Source: Alloprevotella sp. (GTDB lineage: Bacteria > Bacteroidota > Bacteroidia > Bacteroidales > Bacteroidaceae). From it: a stretch of 64,000 nt of DNA. Of the stretch, positions 45,430 through 55,492 are shown piece by piece. The number at the start of each line of letters is the position of its first letter. Position 1 is the first letter of the stretch. Where the stretch lies: NCBI GenBank assembly GCA_017471505.1, contig JAFUTC010000008.1:116448-180447 (forward strand), given 5' to 3'. A program made the position numbers and the translations under genes. The notes under the pieces were generated by a model. The model searched no databases and was not told the origin of the DNA. It saw only the letters and a list, made by a program, of their open reading frames with translations.

Positions 45430-46728
45430 TTAGTCGGTCACGGTGATGAGGTAGTAGTTCTTCTTGCCGCGTTGAACAAGCAGATACTTGCCGTCGATAA
45501 GGTCTTTCTCTTCTATTACGGCGTCGAAGGCCGAAAGCTTTTCCTTGTTCAGGCTTACCCCGCCACCTTGCACCAGTTTGCGCATTTCTCCTTTCGAGGC
45601 AAAGCATTGCGTGTGTTCGGCAAACAGGTCTACGGCCTTGCAGCCTATGGCTGTCTGGCGCGACACGGTGTAGTGCGGCACGCCGCTAAAGACAGCCAGG
45701 AGCGTAGGCTCGTCCAGTCGGAGCAACTCATCCTTGGTGGCCTTGCCGAAAAGGATGTTCGAGGCGCTGATAGCCTTCTGCAGTTCGTCTTCTCCGTGCA
45801 CCATGCGCGTAACCTCTTCGCCCAGGCGCTTTTGAAGCACGCGGCGACCCGGGTCTTGGCGATGTTCGTCGATAAGAGCGTCCACCACGTTTTTTTCAAG
45901 CGACGTGAAAATCTTGATATAGCGCTCTGCGTCGGCGTCAGCCACGTTCAGCCAGAACTGATAGAACTCGTAGGGCGTAGTGCGCTTGGCGTCAAGCCAT
46001 ACGTTACCGTTCTCGGTCTTTCCGAACTTCTTGCCGTCCGACTTCGTTATGAGCGGGCACGTCAGGGCAAACACCTCGTTCTCCGGGCCAAGGGTGCGGC
46101 GAATCAGTTCGCTGCCTGTGGTGATGTTTCCCCATTGGTCCGAGCCGCCCATCTGCAGTTTGCATCCCTTGTGCTGATATAGATACAGAAAGTCGTAGCC
46201 TTGAAGCAACTGATAGCTGAACTCCGTGAACGAAAGTCCGTCGCGTGCCTCGCCGTTGAGGCGCATTTTCACGCTGTCCTTAGCCATCATGTAGTTTACG
46301 GTGATGTGTTTGCCGATGTCGCGGACAAACGCGAGGAAACCATAGTCCTTCATCCAGTCGTAGTTATTTACCAGTTCGGCTTTGTTGGGCGCGTCGCTGT
46401 CGAAGTCAAGGAAACGCGCCAGTTGGCCCTTGATGCAGGCAATGTTGTGGCTCAGCGTCTCTTCCGTCAGCAGGTTGCGCTCCTGGCTCTTACCCGAAGG
46501 GTCGCCTATCATACCAGTAGCACCGCCGACCAGGGCTATTGGCTTGTGGCCGCACCGTTGCAGGTGGCGAAGCATCATTACTCCGCACAGGTGGCCTATG
46601 TGTAGCGAGTCGGCCGTCGGGTCTATGCCCACGTAGGCCGTTACGGTTTCCTTCTCAAACAATTCTTCCGTTCCGGGCATCATTTGGTGAATCATGCCAC
46701 GCCACTTCAATTCTTCTACAAAATTCAT
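45430..46728 (-). CDS. tyrS: tyrosyl-tRNA synthetase
   Basis: This 432-residue class I synthetase charges tRNA-Tyr. The HIGH motif is at residues 43-46 (LHIGHLCG), the KMSKS-equivalent reads KFGKT near 232, and the tyrosine-specific pocket includes [12 protein letters not shown] and [11 protein letters not shown]. The C-terminal S4 RNA-binding domain is present ([20 protein letters not shown]). It heads an operon with two Sel1 genes; a TAnnTTTG box is at 46826-46833. Confidence 0.97.
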   Translation of the reverse strand: MNFVEELKWRGMIHQMMPGTEELFEKETVTAYVGIDPTADSLHIGHLCGVMMLRHLQRCGHKPIALVGGATGMIGDPSGKSQERNLLTEETLSHNIACIKGQLARFLDFDSDAPNKAELVNNYDWMKDYGFLAFVRDIGKHITVNYMMAKDSVKMRLNGEARDGLSFTEFSYQLLQGYDFLYLYQHKGCKLQMGGSDQWGNITTGSELIRRTLGPENEVFALTCPLITKSDGKKFGKTENGNVWLDAKRTTPYEFYQFWLNVADADAERYIKIFTSLEKNVVDALIDEHRQDPGRRVLQKRLGEEVTRMVHGEDELQKAISASNILFGKATKDELLRLDEPTLLAVFSGVPHYTVSRQTAIGCKAVDLFAEHTQCFASKGEMRKLVQGGGVSLNKEKLSAFDAVIEEKDLIDGKYLLVQRGKKNYYLITVTD

Positions 46729-46825
46729 GTCTATCTCTGTATGTATTGGTTTTTAGTTGAAATTGCGGTCGCGCGGACCGGCACGCCTATAGGGTTCCTT
46801 TTTTACAAAAGGAAAGGCATGCGTG

Positions 46826-46833
46826 CAAAAGTA
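46826..46833 (-). promoter_or_regulatory. -7 element of tyrS
   Basis: Minus-strand TACTTTTG, giving a leader of about 90 bases. The expected -33 region falls inside repeat cluster F and has no TTTG. Confidence 0.4.
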
Positions 46834-46846
46834 CGATTTTTTTATT

Positions 46847-46890
46847 GCATTATGGGACTGAACCGTCCAATTATGCAATTCTACTGTCTC
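46847..46890. repeat. 21-base-period AT-rich repeat cluster F (short)
   Basis: Two units start at 46847 and 46868. The second overlaps the stop codon of the methyltransferase gene. Confidence 0.75.
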
Positions 46891-47597
46891 ACAATCCGGG
46901 CCAGAAAATCAAAGTGAGGGCCATCCGCAATCCTTTCTGCGCAGAAACCGGCCTCAGTGGCGCAGCGCGAAAGGGTATCGAAATCGACGTAGAGCCAAGG
47001 GAAAGGCTTTCCGACCACCTGTCCGTAGCGCATCTGGTAGCGCAGTTCGCCGTAGTAGCCATTATGGGGCAGGTCGACTTGTCCGTCGTCGTCGGTGAAC
47101 ACATAGCGTATGTCCGACGAATCGCAGAGCAGTTGGCCGCCGGGAGCCAGCAGGCGGTCCAGATGACGGAAGAATCGGGGCAGGGCCCGCAGGGTTCCCG
47201 TCATTCCGATACCGTTCATGAGCATCAGCACCGTGTCGTAGGTGCTTTCCACAAGAAAGAAATCCTGCAGCACGGCATGTCGCACTCCTCGCAACCGCAT
47301 TGCCTCTACCGACAACGGCGATATGTCAATGGCCGATACGTCGATGCCGCGCTCCTGTAGGACCAGCGAATGACAGCCCGCCCCTGCGCCTACGTCTAAC
47401 ACGTGGCCGCGAGCCAGATCGAGGGCTTTCTGCTCGATGGCAGGCATCTGCAGATAGGTGCGAAAGAGATGGGCGACGGGAATCTCGTCGTCGTCGAACA
47501 TAGGTGAGCACACGCGCAGTGGCTGATCCGTTCCGCGGGTCAGGAAGTCGATGATGGCAACGCCCATCGGGTCGTTTTGGGGAGAGAGAACGGGCAT
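46881..47597 (-). CDS. class I SAM-dependent methyltransferase
   Basis: This 238-residue methyltransferase has motif I VLDVGAGAGCHSLVL, motif II VSAIDISPLSVEAM and the post-I acidic residue, then DTVLMLMNGIGMTGTL and LLAPGGQLLCDSSD. It uses S-adenosylmethionine; the acceptor is unknown (small molecule rather than nucleic acid by fold type). I chose the ATG at 47597 because the longer form from 47675 would overlap rfbC by 35 bases. Its last codons merge with repeat cluster F. Confidence 0.8.
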   Translation of the reverse strand: MPVLSPQNDPMGVAIIDFLTRGTDQPLRVCSPMFDDDEIPVAHLFRTYLQMPAIEQKALDLARGHVLDVGAGAGCHSLVLQERGIDVSAIDISPLSVEAMRLRGVRHAVLQDFFLVESTYDTVLMLMNGIGMTGTLRALPRFFRHLDRLLAPGGQLLCDSSDIRYVFTDDDGQVDLPHNGYYGELRYQMRYGQVVGKPFPWLYVDFDTLSRCATEAGFCAERIADGPHFDFLARIVRQ

Positions 47598-47640
47598 ATC
47601 CGTACGAAGAACTGGTGAGCGAGGCAACCTCTTTGGGAAA

Positions 47641-48195
47641 TCAGAATAAAACGGCGTCCTCAAACCGTTTGGCACGCGTGGCGTCCTTCTCCGACAATAT
47701 GAGTCGGGCCGGGTCGGTTATGGGCCACGCTATTTGCAGGGTCGGGTCGTCGTAGCGGATACATTCCTCAGCCGCTGGGGCATAGATGTTGTCCACTTTG
47801 TAGGCGAAGACGGCCTCGGGGCTTATGACCTGGAAGCCGTGGGCAAAGCCGCGGGGCACGAAGAGCATGCGGTTGTTCGACTCGCTTAGTTCCACGGCCA
47901 GATACTTGCCGAAAGTGGGCGACTGGCGCCTCAGGTCCACGGCCACGTCTATGACGCAGCCTTGTAGCACACGCACCAGTTTTGCCTGGGCATATTCTCC
48001 GCGCTGATAGTGCAGTCCGCGAAGCACGCCGCATACCGATTTCGACTGGTTGTCCTGCACAAAGTGAACGGGCAGACCGACATGCCGGTTGAATTCTTCC
48101 TCGCGCCACGTTTCCATAAAGTAGCCGCGCGCATCTTCATAGCGGTGTGGTTCACAAATCCATACGTCCTGAAGCGAAGTCTTGATGTATTCCAT
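47641..48195 (-). CDS. rfbC: dTDP-4-dehydrorhamnose 3,5-epimerase
   Basis: This 184-residue cupin enzyme epimerises the C3 and C5 positions of dTDP-4-dehydro-6-deoxyglucose in dTDP-rhamnose synthesis. Family motifs: FVQDNQSKSVCGVLRGLHYQ (catalytic His), VIDVAVDLRRQSPTFGK and PRGFAHGFQV, with catalytic Tyr expected in FAYKVDNIYAP. The start at 48195 matches the family; the upstream 14 codons do not. The other rhamnose genes (rfbA, B, D) are not in this window. A -7 box lies at 48235-48242. Confidence 0.95.
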   Translation of the reverse strand: MEYIKTSLQDVWICEPHRYEDARGYFMETWREEEFNRHVGLPVHFVQDNQSKSVCGVLRGLHYQRGEYAQAKLVRVLQGCVIDVAVDLRRQSPTFGKYLAVELSESNNRMLFVPRGFAHGFQVISPEAVFAYKVDNIYAPAAEECIRYDDPTLQIAWPITDPARLILSEKDATRAKRFEDAVLF

Positions 48196-48234
48196 GGCAA
48201 GATAAGTGTGTGAGTGCGTTCCAAAGTGGTTGAG

Positions 48235-48242
48235 CAAAGTTA
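48235..48242 (-). promoter_or_regulatory. -7 element of rfbC
   Basis: Minus-strand TAACTTTG, 39 bases before the start codon. No clear -33 box. Confidence 0.4.
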
Positions 48243-48303
48243 GTCTTTCCTGTCGGATAAGCGGAGGGTCGGGGCTGTTTTTTGCATAATGGAGTCGCGC
48301 CGA

Positions 48304-48334
48304 TTGGTTATGAGCGCCGATGATGCTATCTTTG
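48304..48334 (+). promoter_or_regulatory. sodB promoter
   Basis: TTGG (3 of 4 matches to TTTG) at 48304-48307, 19 bases, then TATCTTTG at 48327-48334. Two degenerate 21-base repeat units (48284-48325) overlap it. Confidence 0.6.
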
Positions 48335-48375
48335 TGGAAGAAATTTGTATCATTTTTTCTAACGGTTACCCTACT

Positions 48376-48972
48376 ATGCCATTTTCATTGCCCACGCTAC
48401 CCTATGCGTCCGATGCACTTGCACCGCTGATGAGTAAGGAGACCATCGACTATCATTATGGCCGTCATCTGCAGACCTATATCGACAAGGTAAATGCCCT
48501 TGTGGCCGGTACGGAGTTCGAGGAGTTGCCGCTCGACGAAGTAGTGCGTCGTTCGGAGGGAGGGCTCTACAACAATGCCGCACAGGCCTGGAACCATATA
48601 TTCTTCTTCGATTCGCTGACGCCGCAGTCCAAACCCGTCGGAACTGGCTTGCACGCGCTCATACTACGCGATTTCGGGTCGGTTGAAGCGTTCCGCGAAC
48701 AACTTTGTCAGCGGGTGCTGACGCATTTCGCCTCCGGATGGGTGTGGCTCATTATGGACTGCGACGGGAAGTTGGCTATTGTCAGCACGCAGGATGCTCA
48801 GTCGATGCTGGCGGACGGGGTGACGCCCCTGCTGACCATAGACCTGTGGGAGCATGCCTATTACATCGACCACCGCAATAGGCGTGCCGACTATTTCGAG
48901 GCAGTTTGGCAACTGATTGATTGGGAAAAGGTGGAAAACCGCTTGAATCTGAATTTGTTCGACGGACTTTAG
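48376..48972 (+). CDS. sodB: superoxide dismutase, iron type
   Basis: This 198-residue enzyme converts superoxide to oxygen and hydrogen peroxide. Metal ligands are His27 (YHYGRH), His74 (WNHIFFF), Asp156 and His160 (DLWEHAYYIDH). Gln70 in NNAAQ is the residue that marks iron-type enzymes; Mn types have Gly there. The start at 48376 fits the family and lies after the promoter at 48304-48334; the longer frame would begin upstream of it. It is monocistronic, converging on the GH3 gene with only 11 bases between. Confidence 0.95.
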   Translation: MPFSLPTLPYASDALAPLMSKETIDYHYGRHLQTYIDKVNALVAGTEFEELPLDEVVRRSEGGLYNNAAQAWNHIFFFDSLTPQSKPVGTGLHALILRDFGSVEAFREQLCQRVLTHFASGWVWLIMDCDGKLAIVSTQDAQSMLADGVTPLLTIDLWEHAYYIDHRNRRADYFEAVWQLIDWEKVENRLNLNLFDGL

Positions 48973-48983
48973 CCGTTGCCTGC

Positions 48984-51344
48984 TTATTGCGTCGGTTCGT
49001 GGGCGGCACCTATGGACCGGCTGCATTGTAGGGGCAGATGGTCGGACGAGGAACCCACGAAGAATGTGAAGGTTCCGGGTTCGAACACCTTTTCCATTGA
49101 ACGATTGTAGAGACTTAGTTCCTCGCGCCGCAGTCTGAATTCTACCCGCGTGCCTTGTCCGGCCGGCAAGGATATGCGGGCGAATTTTTTCAAGGCCATC
49201 CGTGGCGTCACCACCGAGGCTTTTTCATCGCGCACATAGAGTTGCGCCACCTCGTCGCCGTCGCGTGTACCGATATTTCGGAGGTCGAAACAAACACTGA
49301 CGGCTTCGCTGTCGTTTTCCAAGGCATTCACCTCCAGACGGCTGTATTCGAACTGCGTGTAACTGAGTCCGTAGCCGAACGCATAGAGCGGTGTGCTCGG
49401 ACTATCGGTGTAGGGAGCGCCATATCCGTGGGCGTAGTACAAAGGCAACTGCCCTTCGTGGCGAGGTTGGTCGAACGGCAGTCGGCCGGCGGGATTGTAT
49501 TTGCCGAAAAGCACTTCTGCAATGGCCCTACCGCCTTCCTGACCCGGATACCAGGCCTCCAGCAATGCCTGCGCCTTTTCGGCAGCGAGATTTTTGAGCA
49601 ACGGACGGCCTTCAATATAGACGACCACGGTGGGAGTACCGGTGGCCAGCACGGCACGGAGCAGCTCCTCCTGTCGGCCGAGAAGCGCGAGCGTGGCACG
49701 GTCGAATCCTTCGCCGCAGTCCATGTCGGAAACGGCGGCATTATGGGTTGCATCGGTCGAAGCGGCCCCTGTCTGCTCGTAATTAGTGCGGAAGTCGCGG
49801 GCACTACTGCCTCCGACCACGACAATGGCCACGTCGGCTGCCCGGGCGGCTTCGGTGGCGGCGGCTATATCGCAGCGGGCCGTGTCGCGGATGTCGCAGC
49901 CTTTCACATAGTCTATCTGGCAGCGGTCACCCGCCAGTTCGCGGATGCCCATAAGTGGCGTGGCGATGCTCCCGTCGGCTTGCGGGGCTGTATAGTCGCC
50001 CAGTTGGTTGTAAGGCGTGTTGGCGTTCGGACCGATTATGGCAATGCGGTGCAGGTCGGTCGGAAGGGGCAACACGCCGTCGTTCTTGAGCAGCACCATA
50101 CTCTCGCGGGCTGCTTGCAGGGCCGTTTCGGCATGCGGCTTACTGCCAACCACCTGTCGGGCAGTGTTTTCATCGACGTAAGGGTTTTCAAACAGTCCCA
50201 ACTCAAACTTCTGGCGCAACACGTGGCTCACGGCCTCGTCTATCAGCGCCGTGTCAATTCGTTGCTGCGCAGCGGCCTGGCGCAAAGGGGTTCCGAACAC
50301 CTGACCGCCCAGGTCTATGTCCACGCCGGCCTTTAGTGCCAATACGGCAGCCTCTTCTCGGGTGTCGGCCAAGCGATGTGTGCCCGCCAATCCGTCGAGT
50401 GCGTAGAGGTCCGACACCACCAATCCGCCGAAACCCCACTCGCCGCGGAGCACGTCGCGGAGCAACCATCGGCTTGCCGAGGCCGGCACGCCATCGATGG
50501 CGTTGTAGGAGGTCATCACACTATGCACGCCGTTGCCGACAGCCTGTTCGAAGGGCATAAGCAGTTCGGAGCGGAGCATGCGTTCTCCCACTTGTGCGAC
50601 GCCCCCGTTGTGTCCGCCCGTAGGTATGCCGTAGGCGGCGAAATGCTTAAGGCAGGCTGGCAGATGTGCTTCCATTCCTTCGGCCATTGCCGTAGCGAGG
50701 GTTGAGGCCAGTATGGGGTCGGCGCCGAAGCCTTCCTCCATGCGCGACCAGCGAGGTTCGCGGGCAATGTCCACTACCGGGCCGAGTGCCATGCCTGCTC
50801 CCTGGGCGCGTGCCTCGGTGCCGATGGCGTCGCCCACGTTGCGGGCCAACTGCGGGTCAAAGGTGGCGGCCAGCGCCAGCCCTGTAGGAAACACGGTGGT
50901 GCCTATGGCCATGTGGCCGTGCGGACATTCCTCGAGAAACAGCAGGGGTATGCCCAGGCGAGTCTGTTCGACCGCGTGGCGCTGCATGGCATTGAGCATG
51001 CGGGCCGCGTGGTACGGGTTGAGTCCGTTATTGAGTGTCTTTTGCGTCCAGGGGTCGGCACGCAGAACTGCCCAGAACGCGCCCACAGGTCCGGGTTGCG
51101 CCTGTGTCTGTACGAAGGCTTCGCTCAGGGCATATTGGCCCGGTGCGGTTTGCTCGTACATTGTCCAGCCAGGCAGGCAGCGCAGTTGTCCAAGTTTCTC
51201 GTCGAGCGTCATCCGACTGAGCAAGTCGGCCACCCGCTCGTTCACGGGGCGGCTCTTGTCTTTGTAGATGGGCCGTGCGGCAATGGCAGGCAGGACGACC
51301 ATAAGGACGGCGACGGCAGTCAGCAGGCGGCGGAGCGTTTTCAT
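48984..51344 (-). CDS. glycoside hydrolase family 3, beta-glucosidase type
   Basis: This 786-residue exported enzyme has a signal peptide (MKTLRRLLTAVAVLMVVLPAIA). The N-terminal (beta/alpha)8 domain carries the nucleophile Asp near residue 310 in LVVSDLYAL. The C-terminal alpha/beta sandwich has MVLLKNDGVLPLP, and a fibronectin-III-like domain follows the SDxP-type region (YGLSYTQFEY... RNIGTRDGDEVAQLYV). It cleaves terminal beta-linked glucose or xylose; exact specificity is not clear. The start codon overlaps the stop of the fucosidase gene (ATGA), so it is the second gene of that operon. Confidence 0.93.
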   Translation of the reverse strand: MKTLRRLLTAVAVLMVVLPAIAARPIYKDKSRPVNERVADLLSRMTLDEKLGQLRCLPGWTMYEQTAPGQYALSEAFVQTQAQPGPVGAFWAVLRADPWTQKTLNNGLNPYHAARMLNAMQRHAVEQTRLGIPLLFLEECPHGHMAIGTTVFPTGLALAATFDPQLARNVGDAIGTEARAQGAGMALGPVVDIAREPRWSRMEEGFGADPILASTLATAMAEGMEAHLPACLKHFAAYGIPTGGHNGGVAQVGERMLRSELLMPFEQAVGNGVHSVMTSYNAIDGVPASASRWLLRDVLRGEWGFGGLVVSDLYALDGLAGTHRLADTREEAAVLALKAGVDIDLGGQVFGTPLRQAAAQQRIDTALIDEAVSHVLRQKFELGLFENPYVDENTARQVVGSKPHAETALQAARESMVLLKNDGVLPLPTDLHRIAIIGPNANTPYNQLGDYTAPQADGSIATPLMGIRELAGDRCQIDYVKGCDIRDTARCDIAAATEAARAADVAIVVVGGSSARDFRTNYEQTGAASTDATHNAAVSDMDCGEGFDRATLALLGRQEELLRAVLATGTPTVVVYIEGRPLLKNLAAEKAQALLEAWYPGQEGGRAIAEVLFGKYNPAGRLPFDQPRHEGQLPLYYAHGYGAPYTDSPSTPLYAFGYGLSYTQFEYSRLEVNALENDSEAVSVCFDLRNIGTRDGDEVAQLYVRDEKASVVTPRMALKKFARISLPAGQGTRVEFRLRREELSLYNRSMEKVFEPGTFTFFVGSSSDHLPLQCSRSIGAAHEPTQ

Positions 51345-52735
51345 AGGGTAGCGGGAGTAAAGGTCAGTACGAACGATTCGTGCGGCAGGTCTTTCGGTAA
51401 CACTACGCGCACTTCGTCGCCGCTCACATAGGTCTTCAGCCGTCGGCCGTTGTGCAGCAGGCGCACCGGTCCCTTGGGCAGGTTGTCGTGCCATACTATC
51501 TCGGCCGGGATTGCCTCGCCTTCGGGCAGCGCATAGAGAGCGTAGGCGGTGCGACGGTCCTTCGCGGCGGTGAACCAGAGGTTGCCGTCGTGGAAATGGG
51601 GTAGTGGAACGGTGGCATAGATGGCCTGTCCGTAGCGATGCAGCCACCGACCCACGTCGCGGAGTCGTTGGGCGGCAGCCTCTTCAATTTCGCCGTCGGC
51701 AGTAGGTCCTACGCCCAGAAGCAGGTTGCCGCCCTTGGCAACTACTTCGATGAGCGTGTTTACAACTTGCTGTGCCGACTTATAGGGGGCATTCGGCACC
51801 CAGCCCCAGTCGTTGCTGAGCGGAATGCAACTCTCCCAGGGCACGCTGAGGGGTTGCGCCGGAATGCCTCGCTCGGGCGTCAAGTAGTTTTCGTTGCGTC
51901 CGCGGATGGTACGGTCCACCGCAATCATGCCTCGTTGCAGTCCGCTGCGGGCTTCGAGCAACAAGCTGTCCAGTCCGATTTCGTCGCCCGAAACCCAGCC
52001 GCCGTCGAGCCACAGCAGGTCGAGGCGGCCGTAGCGAGTGAGCAGTTCGCGCAGTTGTGCGTCGGTGTAGTCCACGTATGCCTGCCACCAGTCGCTATGG
52101 CGTTCGCGTCGGTAGTTTTCGCGTCGGTTGGGCGTGGCATAGTTGGGATTCCAGTAGTACGGACAGTGCCAGTCGGGCTTCGAAAAGTAGGCGCCCACCA
52201 TAAAATGCTCCTGCCGGAATGCGTCGAACACCTGCCGCGCCAGGTCATAGTCGCCGCGGGCGGCCAGTGGCGTGTGGCGTACCGAAAAGTCGGTCTGCTC
52301 CGTGTCGAACAGGCAGAAACCATCGTGGTGCTTAGTGGTGAAGACGACGTAGCGCATGCCGCCCTCGCCCATGAGCCTTGCCCACGCCGACGGGTCGAAA
52401 CGTGTGGGACAGAACGACTTGCACAGGTCGAAATACCATTGTTTATAGGCGTCGTACGATAGGTCGGCGCGTCGCTTTATCCAATCGACGTCCTCCGAAC
52501 AAATACTCCAACTCTCCACCACACCGGGTATCGAGTAGAGACCCCAGTGCAGCAGTACGCCAAACTTAAGGTCTTGCCACTCAGTAAGTTTCTCTTTCAC
52601 GGCAGGGTCCGTGGGAGCCACATATCCGTCGGTCGTGCTGTCCTGGAAGGCATAGCCGTCGGGCTCCTGGGCCGACATACCGGTCGGCACGCCTATGAGT
52701 ACCGTGCAAACTATAAGGGCTTGTAAAAATTTCAT
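51341..52735 (-). CDS. alpha-L-fucosidase, GH29
   Basis: This 464-residue exported enzyme has a signal peptide (MKFLQALIVCTVLIGVPTGMSA). The GH29 barrel has KFGVLLHWGLYSIPG, YVVFTTKHHDGFCLF and the nucleophile Asp near 242 in LLWLDGGW. A beta-sandwich domain closes the C-terminus. It releases alpha-linked fucose, as on mucin or milk-type glycans, probably acting in sequence with the GH3 enzyme. The ATG at 52735 starts the signal peptide, but the same frame continues upstream for 35 codons through repeat cluster G, and the start codon itself sits in a repeat unit. Confidence 0.92.
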   Translation of the reverse strand: MKFLQALIVCTVLIGVPTGMSAQEPDGYAFQDSTTDGYVAPTDPAVKEKLTEWQDLKFGVLLHWGLYSIPGVVESWSICSEDVDWIKRRADLSYDAYKQWYFDLCKSFCPTRFDPSAWARLMGEGGMRYVVFTTKHHDGFCLFDTEQTDFSVRHTPLAARGDYDLARQVFDAFRQEHFMVGAYFSKPDWHCPYYWNPNYATPNRRENYRRERHSDWWQAYVDYTDAQLRELLTRYGRLDLLWLDGGWVSGDEIGLDSLLLEARSGLQRGMIAVDRTIRGRNENYLTPERGIPAQPLSVPWESCIPLSNDWGWVPNAPYKSAQQVVNTLIEVVAKGGNLLLGVGPTADGEIEEAAAQRLRDVGRWLHRYGQAIYATVPLPHFHDGNLWFTAAKDRRTAYALYALPEGEAIPAEIVWHDNLPKGPVRLLHNGRRLKTYVSGDEVRVVLPKDLPHESFVLTFTPATL

Positions 52736-52836
52736 AATTGGCTGTGAAAATTCCATTATGGAATCGTGAAATTGGATTATGTAATTTCGAAATTCAATTA
52801 TGCAATTTGCGGATTGTATAATCGAATTTTTCCGTT
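52732..52836. repeat. 21-base-period AT-rich repeat cluster G
   Basis: Units start at 52732, 52753, 52774, 52795 and 52816, with exact 21-base spacing. The first contains the fucosidase start codon (52733-52735). Confidence 0.9.
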
Positions 52837-52881
52837 GCAATATAGTAAGAATTGAAAGAATTACGAAGTGTGACTATACAA

Positions 52882-52927
52882 CAATCGGACTCGCAAGCCG
52901 CACGCGGTGGTGGGTTTGCAAGTCCGA
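52882..52927 (-). terminator. terminator of the carboxyltransferase operon
   Basis: Arms CGGACTCGCAAGCC (52886-52899) and GGTTTGCAAGTCCG (52913-52926) pair over 14 bases with two G-T pairs. It is followed on the minus strand by ATTGTTGT. Confidence 0.7.
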
Positions 52928-52951
52928 GCGATGGATGGGTGTGCCTATGGC

Positions 52952-53404
52952 TTAGGCAATCGTCACCAGCACGGTTCCCTCGAGCACGCTTTCGCTTTCT
53001 GCTACGGCTATGCCCGTGATGGTTCCGTCGGCTTCGGCAGCGATATTGTTCTCCATTTTCATGGCTTCCAATACGAGCACGGTTTCGCCGCGCTTTACTT
53101 TTTGTCCGACCGATACGAGAATCTTCGTCACGATGCCTGGCAGCGGAGCCTTCACCGGAGTTCCCTCGCCAGCCCCTTGAGGAGCAGCGGCAGCGGGCTT
53201 TTCGGCAGGAGCAGGAGCGGCGGCTACGGGTGCCGAGGTCTCTGCCGTCGGTGCGCTGGGCAAGTTGTCTTCCGAGAGTTGCGAGGCTTGCATCTCTACG
53301 TCGAAGGGAATGCCGTTGATAGTGAGGTGGGCCGTCTGGCCTTTGATAGAGTCGATGCAGACGTCGTAGGCGGCACCGTTGATTTTATAGGTGTATTGTT
53401 TCAT
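52952..53404 (-). CDS. biotin carboxyl carrier protein of a decarboxylase/carboxylase complex
   Basis: This 150-residue protein has a short N-terminal domain (MKQYTYKINGAAYDVCI...), an Ala/Pro-rich flexible linker (about 47-80) and a C-terminal biotinyl domain with the attachment Lys116 in EAMKMEN. It carries carboxybiotin between the carboxyltransferase encoded at 53767 and a second catalytic subunit not found here. This matches the gamma-type carrier of methylmalonyl-CoA decarboxylase or an acyl-CoA carboxylase. Confidence 0.9.
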   Translation of the reverse strand: MKQYTYKINGAAYDVCIDSIKGQTAHLTINGIPFDVEMQASQLSEDNLPSAPTAETSAPVAAAPAPAEKPAAAAPQGAGEGTPVKAPLPGIVTKILVSVGQKVKRGETVLVLEAMKMENNIAAEADGTITGIAVAESESVLEGTVLVTIA

Positions 53405-53424
53405 GGCTGGGAGAAATGGAGGGG

Positions 53425-53742
53425 TTAGATAACGTCGCCCGTGGGCAGTTGGGCATTGGTGAGCGCGTCGCTTACTTCAGGCAACGCCTGCATGAGTTCT
53501 GTCGGGTTGCTCCACGGCGATTTTTTGCGACCGATGGTGAGCACGTCGGCTTCTTCGTCGTGCACTTCCTCGACTTCATACTGCAGCAGGGCCAGCGAAG
53601 CGGCTGCCACGTAGGCAGGCATGTCGGCCGGGCTGACCGTAGGCATTTGTCCGTCGACCACTACCTCCGACACGCGTGCTTCTGTGCCCGACAGGGTGAT
53701 GCACACTTCGTGTCCGTCTATGTGATAGGTGATTCGTTTCAT
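53425..53742 (-). CDS. small protein of the carboxyltransferase operon
   Basis: This is a protein of 105 residues from the ATG at 53742 (MKRITYHIDGHEVCITLSG); the longer frame starts at 53766. There is no signal peptide or membrane helix, so it is not the OadG-type membrane subunit. Its first 20 residues resemble the start of the neighbouring carrier protein (MKQYTYKINGAAYDVCI), suggesting a shared small fold and an origin by partial duplication. It lies 24 bases after the carboxyltransferase gene and 20 before the carrier gene, so it is most likely a subunit or assembly factor of the same complex. The function is unknown. Confidence 0.7.
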   Translation of the reverse strand: MKRITYHIDGHEVCITLSGTEARVSEVVVDGQMPTVSPADMPAYVAAASLALLQYEVEEVHDEEADVLTIGRKKSPWSNPTELMQALPEVSDALTNAQLPTGDVI

Positions 53743-53766
53743 GGTTCGAATGGGGTTGCCCGACAA

Positions 53767-55320
<1,554 letters not shown>

Positions 55321-55348
55321 AGTTTTATAGGTGTCTGTTTTTCGGTCG

Positions 55349-55380
55349 CAAAGTTATAGGATTATGCAACAATTTCCAAA
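55349..55380 (-). promoter_or_regulatory. promoter of the carboxyltransferase operon
   Basis: Minus-strand TTTG (55377-55380), 20 bases, then TAACTTTG (55349-55356). A single 21-base repeat unit (55359-55379) lies across the spacer. Confidence 0.65.
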
Positions 55381-55445
55381 CGGCTTGCCCAATAATGAAA
55401 CGCGGAAAGGTGACAGCCGCCGTGCAGATTGTGTGCAGGTTTTAA

Positions 55446-55453
55446 TAATTTTG
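55446..55453 (+). promoter_or_regulatory. -7 element of menA
   Basis: TAATTTTG, 40 bases before the menA start; no clear -33 box. Its position inside the longer frame supports the start at 55493. Confidence 0.45.
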
Positions 55454-55492
55454 CATAGTTCGACTGATTTTGTTCCTAATCATTTCATTCCG

